A DNA stretch of 64,000 nt from Micromonospora profundi (GTDB taxonomy: Bacteria > Actinomycetota > Actinomycetes > Mycobacteriales > Micromonosporaceae). Below are positions 60,860 through 64,000 of this stretch, piece after piece (positions within the stretch are counted from its first letter, which is position 1; every line of letters starts with the position of its first letter). The notes beneath the pieces are model-generated. The model was not told where the DNA came from. It ran no database searches and saw only the letters and a program-made list of their open reading frames with translations. The stretch is taken from NCBI RefSeq assembly GCF_011927785.1, contig NZ_JAATJK010000001.1, positions 1,674,001 through 1,738,000 of the forward strand. The letters are read 5' to 3'. Both the position numbers and the translations under genes were made by a program.

Positions 60860-60882
60860 GTTCATGACTTCGTAATATGAAC
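60860..60882. promoter_or_regulatory. GTTCAT-N11-ATGAAC inverted repeat
   Basis: Arms at 60860-60865 and 60877-60882 in an AT-rich stretch about 55-75 bases upstream of the binding-protein start. This is probably a regulator site or part of the promoter. Confidence 0.45.
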
Positions 60883-60949
60883 GCTAAGCGAGGGTGACGT
60901 GGCTGTGCAAGGGCCGTTCAGGCACGATGTTTGGAATACGTCGACTCTT

Positions 60950-60964
60950 GTTCACGTAGTGAAC
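60950..60964. promoter_or_regulatory. Perfect GTTCAC-GTA-GTGAAC palindrome
   Basis: A 15-bp perfect palindrome immediately after the ATPase stop and upstream of the binding-protein gene. IclR regulators often bind such palindromes. The half-site recurs before the iclR gene. Confidence 0.55.
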
Positions 60965-60966
60965 GA

Positions 60967-62103
60967 TCAGACGGCTACGACACGTTGCTTCTCGATCCGC
61001 CACCAGGCGACGATCGGCTGGCCGACGCTCAGGTCCGTCTGCATGGCGTCGAACCTCGCGCGCCCCACCGTCCCGCCGCGGCCCAGCGAAAGCGCGGCCG
61101 TGCGGTAGGAACCCATGTAGCCGATGTCCCGGATGGTCGCGGCCACCGAGTTCGCCCCGGCCGGCGCCGCGCCACCGTCGGTGACGATGTGGACGTCCTC
61201 CGGCCGCACCACAAGGGCGACCTGCCCGCCGGCGCTCGCCCGGGACGACACGGTGCGGGAGTCGAGAGCCCAGACGTTGTCCTCCCACACCACGGTGTCG
61301 TCGGCGCTGCCGGACAGTTGGAAGACGTTCGAGTCGCCGAGGAAACGCGCGGTGAAGAGGGTCTCCGGTGCCTCGTAGAGTGATTCCGGCGTGCCCACCT
61401 GCTCGATGCGGCCTTCGTTGAAGAGCGCGATGCGGTCCGACAGGTTCATCGCCTCCTCCTGGTCGTGGGTGACGAACACGAACGTCGACCCCACCTCGCG
61501 GTGGATCCGTTGGATCTCCAGCTGCAACGAGGACCGCAGGTTGCGATCCAGCGCCCCCAGCGGCTCGTCGAGGAGCAGCGCTGTCGGGCCGAAGACGATG
61601 GCGCGGGCGAGCGCGACCCGCTGCTGCTGGCCGCCGGACAGCTGGGCGGGATAGTTGTCGTCCCGGCCGGTCAGCTGGACCAGTTCGAGCACCTCGGCGA
61701 CCTTGCGCGCCGTCTCGGCCCTGGACACCCGGCGTTCGCGCAGCGGATAGGCGACGTTCTGCGCGACAGTCATGTGCGGAAAGAGCGCGTAGTTCTGGAA
61801 GAGCATCCCCAGGTTGCGCTTGTGCGGGGGAAGCGCGCTGACATCGGCCCCGTTGAACGAGATCGTCCCCGCGGTGAGCGTCTCGAACCCCGCTATCAGG
61901 TTGAGCGTCGTCGTCTTGCCGGAGCCACTGGGCCCGAGCAGCGTCATGAACTCGCCAGGTTCGATGGTGAGCGAGACGTCCGCGACGGCGGGAACCGCCA
62001 GGCCGTAGTCCTTTGTCACACCGTTGAGGCGGATCTGCGTACCGGCCCGCGGCGCAACGGATTCGGGCGCGGGCGCGACAGTGGGGGACGGCGTTGCAGG
62101 CAT
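60967..62103 (-). CDS. Polyamine-type ABC transporter ATPase (PotA-like)
   Basis: A 378-residue ATPase. Walker A is GPSGSGKTT, the signature LSGGQQQRV, Walker B ALLLDEPLGALD, and the switch VFVTHDQEEAM. The C-terminal TOBE domain (~270-370, WALDSRTV to VVRPEDVHIV) completes the PotA/FbpC type. The ATG has GGAG upstream. It energises the two permeases encoded directly upstream. Confidence 0.94.
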   Translation of the reverse strand: MPATPSPTVAPAPESVAPRAGTQIRLNGVTKDYGLAVPAVADVSLTIEPGEFMTLLGPSGSGKTTTLNLIAGFETLTAGTISFNGADVSALPPHKRNLGMLFQNYALFPHMTVAQNVAYPLRERRVSRAETARKVAEVLELVQLTGRDDNYPAQLSGGQQQRVALARAIVFGPTALLLDEPLGALDRNLRSSLQLEIQRIHREVGSTFVFVTHDQEEAMNLSDRIALFNEGRIEQVGTPESLYEAPETLFTARFLGDSNVFQLSGSADDTVVWEDNVWALDSRTVSSRASAGGQVALVVRPEDVHIVTDGGAAPAGANSVAATIRDIGYMGSYRTAALSLGRGGTVGRARFDAMQTDLSVGQPIVAWWRIEKQRVVAV

Positions 62104-62111
62104 GCGTACTC

Positions 62112-62981
62112 CTAACGGGTCTTTCCTCGGCTACCCACGAACTGCAGGACGAGGCAGATGATGGTGACCGCGGTGACCACGAGGCTGGATGACGCGGCGA
62201 TCGTCGGGTCGATCTCGACGGTGACGCTGTTGTACATCTGCACGGGCAGCGTCTGGAACAGCGGAGAGCGCAGGAAGAGGGCGATGACGACCTCGTCGAA
62301 CGACGTCACGAACGCGAAGATGGCGCCCGTGATGATGCCCCTGCTGATCAGCGGCATCGTCACGCGCAGTAAGGTGCGGTGCGGTGGGGCGCCAAGTGAC
62401 GCCGACGCGCGCAGCAGCTTCGGGTCGAACCCGCCGAGCGCGCTCGTGACCGACACCAGCACGAACGGCACGGCTATCGCGGCGTGCGCGAGCACGTAGC
62501 CGGTGATGGTCCCGACGAGCTGCCACTTCAGGAAGGAGATGTAGACAGCCACCGCGATGACGATCGCCGGCGTGACGATCGAGATCATCAGTACGGTCCG
62601 CGCGAAACGCGCCAGCCGCCCGGTCAGGTTGTGCAGGCCCAGCGCGGCGGCTGTCCCCACCACTGTCGCGAGCGTTGCCGAGAGCACTGCCACAAGCACC
62701 GAGTTGCGCAGCGAGGTCAGCCACACCGGGTTGGTGAAGAAGTTCTCGTACAGCTTGAGCGAGAAACCCTTCGGCGGGAACTGGAACGTCGACGCGGAGC
62801 TGAAGCTCATCGGGATGACGATGAGGGTGGGGAGGATGAAGTACAGCCCGACGAGGATCACGATGGCGGTCAGCCACCACGGGATCGGGTCCACCCCCCG
62901 TGCGCGTCGGCGGGTGCGGCGCGGGCGGGGCGCCGTCGTCTCGCCCGCCTCCGTCTGGATGTCACGCAACGCGCGGGTCAT
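62112..62981 (-). CDS. ABC transporter permease (PotC type)
   Basis: A 289-residue inner-membrane permease with six hydrophobic segments. FILPTLIVIPMSFSSASTFQ is the typical first periplasmic turn, and the EAA loop is LRASASLGAPPHRTLLRVTM. The N-terminal 30 residues are Arg-rich and cytoplasmic. The ATG at 62981 overlaps the stop of the other permease (ATGA). The ATPase follows after 8 bases. Confidence 0.93.
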   Translation of the reverse strand: MTRALRDIQTEAGETTAPRPRRTRRRARGVDPIPWWLTAIVILVGLYFILPTLIVIPMSFSSASTFQFPPKGFSLKLYENFFTNPVWLTSLRNSVLVAVLSATLATVVGTAAALGLHNLTGRLARFARTVLMISIVTPAIVIAVAVYISFLKWQLVGTITGYVLAHAAIAVPFVLVSVTSALGGFDPKLLRASASLGAPPHRTLLRVTMPLISRGIITGAIFAFVTSFDEVVIALFLRSPLFQTLPVQMYNSVTVEIDPTIAASSSLVVTAVTIICLVLQFVGSRGKTR

Positions 62982-63892
62982 GGCTGATCCTTCGTACGAG
63001 TGGCGGCGACGACGCCGATAGCCGAGATGGTGCCTCCGAGGCGGTTCGCCCAGGCGACGAGCACGAGGGTGACGACGAGCACGAGCATCCCCAGCGCGCT
63101 GGCACCGGCGAAGTCGAGGAGCTGGGTCGTGCGCTGGCCGAGCAGTTGGGCGACGAGCGACTGCTGCGGCGAGCCGAGCAGGGCCGGCGTGACGTAGAAG
63201 CCGAGGCTCAGGGTGAAGACGAGGATCAGCCCGGCCACGACGCCGCCGCGCGACAGCGGCCAGTACACCTTCCAGAAGGCCCTGAGGGGATGCGAGCCGA
63301 GCCCGCGCGCGGCCAGCAGCAGTCGCCTGTCGATGCCGCTGAGCGCACTGAACAGGGGCAGCACCATGAACGGGAGCAGTACCTGGCTCATGGCGATCGT
63401 CACCCCGCCGACCGTCCCGTACAGGACGATGTCCAGGCCGAACTGCTCCAGGAACGAGTGCACCGGACCGTTGCGCTGCAAGATGATGATCCACGCGAAG
63501 TTGCGGGCCATCACCGACGTCCAGAACGGGATCAGGACGATCACCAGGAGGACGCCGCGCAGTCGCGGTCCGACCCGGGTCATGAGGTACGCGTACGGGT
63601 AGCCGAGCAGGAAGGCGATGACGGTGACCATTGCCGCCGTCATCGCGGTGCGGGCGAGCACCCGCAGCGTCACCCCGTCGGTGAACAGCGTCTGGTAGTG
63701 CTGGATCGTCCAGTCCGGACTTCCGGCGCTGCGGACGAGGCTCTGGCCGAGTGGGACGAGCAGGATCACGGTGATCAGTGCGAACGCCGGCACGAGCAGG
63801 AGCCACTGCGGGCTCGGGGTGCGCCGCCTCGCGGGACCTGGCATCTTCACGTCCGCCTTCCGCCCGTCATCCCGGGCTCGTGTGTCCTGCAT
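62978..63892 (-). CDS. ABC transporter permease (PotB type)
   Basis: A 304-residue membrane permease with six hydrophobic segments. The start of the first segment is QWLLLVPAFALITVILLVPL, and the EAA loop is LLLAARGLGSHPLRAFWKVY. It pairs with the PotC-type permease encoded next, with a 4-bp overlap. It begins 3 bases after the stop of the truncated gene at the window end, so that gene is probably in the same operon. Confidence 0.93.
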   Translation of the reverse strand: MQDTRARDDGRKADVKMPGPARRRTPSPQWLLLVPAFALITVILLVPLGQSLVRSAGSPDWTIQHYQTLFTDGVTLRVLARTAMTAAMVTVIAFLLGYPYAYLMTRVGPRLRGVLLVIVLIPFWTSVMARNFAWIIILQRNGPVHSFLEQFGLDIVLYGTVGGVTIAMSQVLLPFMVLPLFSALSGIDRRLLLAARGLGSHPLRAFWKVYWPLSRGGVVAGLILVFTLSLGFYVTPALLGSPQQSLVAQLLGQRTTQLLDFAGASALGMLVLVVTLVLVAWANRLGGTISAIGVVAATRTKDQP

Positions 63893-63895
63893 GGG

Positions 63896-64000
63896 TCAGC
63901 TCGCAACCAGCGAGCCAAGGGTCTGCGCCGCCTGCTCGAGCGCGTGGACGCGCTCGGTCGACTGGTCCGCGGGGCGCAACATCGCTGTCGTGCCGAGAAG
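63896..64000 (-). CDS. C-terminal end of an unidentified gene
   Basis: The last 34 codons of a minus-strand gene that continues beyond the window. The visible sequence has LLGTTAMLRPADQSTERVHA followed by LEQAAQTLGSLVAS and a TGA stop. It is amphipathic-helical with normal high-GC codon use. The spacing of 3 bases to the permease start suggests it belongs to the importer operon and could be a catabolic enzyme for the same substrate. I cannot name the family from this fragment. Confidence 0.6.
   Translation of the reverse strand, partial: LLGTTAMLRPADQSTERVHALEQAAQTLGSLVAS

Noticed and set aside
1..64000. CRISPR array, tRNA, insertion sequence or prophage
   Set aside because: No regularly spaced repeats, no tRNA-like cloverleaf with conserved T-arm noticed, and no transposase, integrase or phage structural gene among the coding frames.

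Overview
The window is high-GC actinobacterial DNA, with about 56 closely packed genes, many GTG starts and many 4-bp ATGA/GTGA overlaps. The mix of F420-type LLM oxidoreductase, tandem TetR proteins, GMC oxidase, DUF6223 and Tat-exported enzymes points to a filamentous soil actinomycete. Micromonosporaceae is my best guess, from style only and not from a marker gene. No tRNA, rRNA, CRISPR array, insertion sequence or prophage was seen.

Region A (1-7377, + strand) is one tightly coupled operon. It holds a CaiB-type CoA-transferase (cut by the window edge), a Dpp/Opp-type ABC importer (permease C, lipoprotein, two ATPases), a nitroreductase, an acyl-CoA dehydrogenase and a tyrosine phosphatase. 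It looks like uptake plus CoA-dependent breakdown of an unknown acid.

Region B (7507-33509) is a catabolic island centred on acyclic isoprenoids, most likely natural rubber (cis-1,4-polyisoprene). It has two latex-clearing proteins (lcp, 24315-25532 and 31549-32769) with Tat signals and the known Lcp active-site residues. It also has a third DUF2236 oxygenase of the MpaB type (27378-28316), an alpha-methylacyl-CoA racemase (mcr), three acyl-CoA dehydrogenases (one is in region A), enoyl-CoA hydratase, a FadB-type fusion, thiolase, acyl-CoA ligase, aldehyde and alcohol dehydrogenases, an SDR and a long-chain-alcohol-oxidase-like GMC enzyme. Downstream of the second lcp lies the N-terminal stub of an oxiB-like molybdenum hydroxylase. 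That gene follows lcp in Streptomyces sp. K30, so the locus appears partly decayed. Regulators are a TetR, a GntR/FCD with two matching operators, and two unusual proteins each carrying two TetR domains.

Region C (33837-43722) has a secreted esterase, a ROK repressor, and an operon with a ribose-type ABC importer (lipoprotein, permease, single-domain ATPase), a phosphotriesterase-family hydrolase, a ROK sugar kinase and a YhfX-like PLP enzyme. The pairing of phosphotriesterase homologue and YhfX recalls the poorly understood yhf operon of E. coli.

Region D (44363-49889) holds small regulators and housekeeping-type genes: a MerR-like protein, DUF6223, a NarL-type two-component pair, a D-cysteine desulfhydrase-like enzyme, a HEAT/LRV-repeat protein and an XRE regulator, with a repeat-rich gap at 49022-49407.

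Region E (50349-57858) is an extracellular copper/redox operon. It has a two-domain laccase, a 1311-residue protein (ThuA interrupted by a discoidin domain, sugar dehydrogenase propeller, PKD, DUF1080), a cupredoxin with three Ig-like repeats and a beta-helix-like secreted protein. The second and third share an undescribed ~80-residue module.

Region F (57946-64000, - strand) is a polyamine/spermidine-type ABC importer with an IclR regulator, a cyclase-family hydrolase and a gene cut by the window end. GTTCAC/GTGAAC palindromes lie in its promoter regions.
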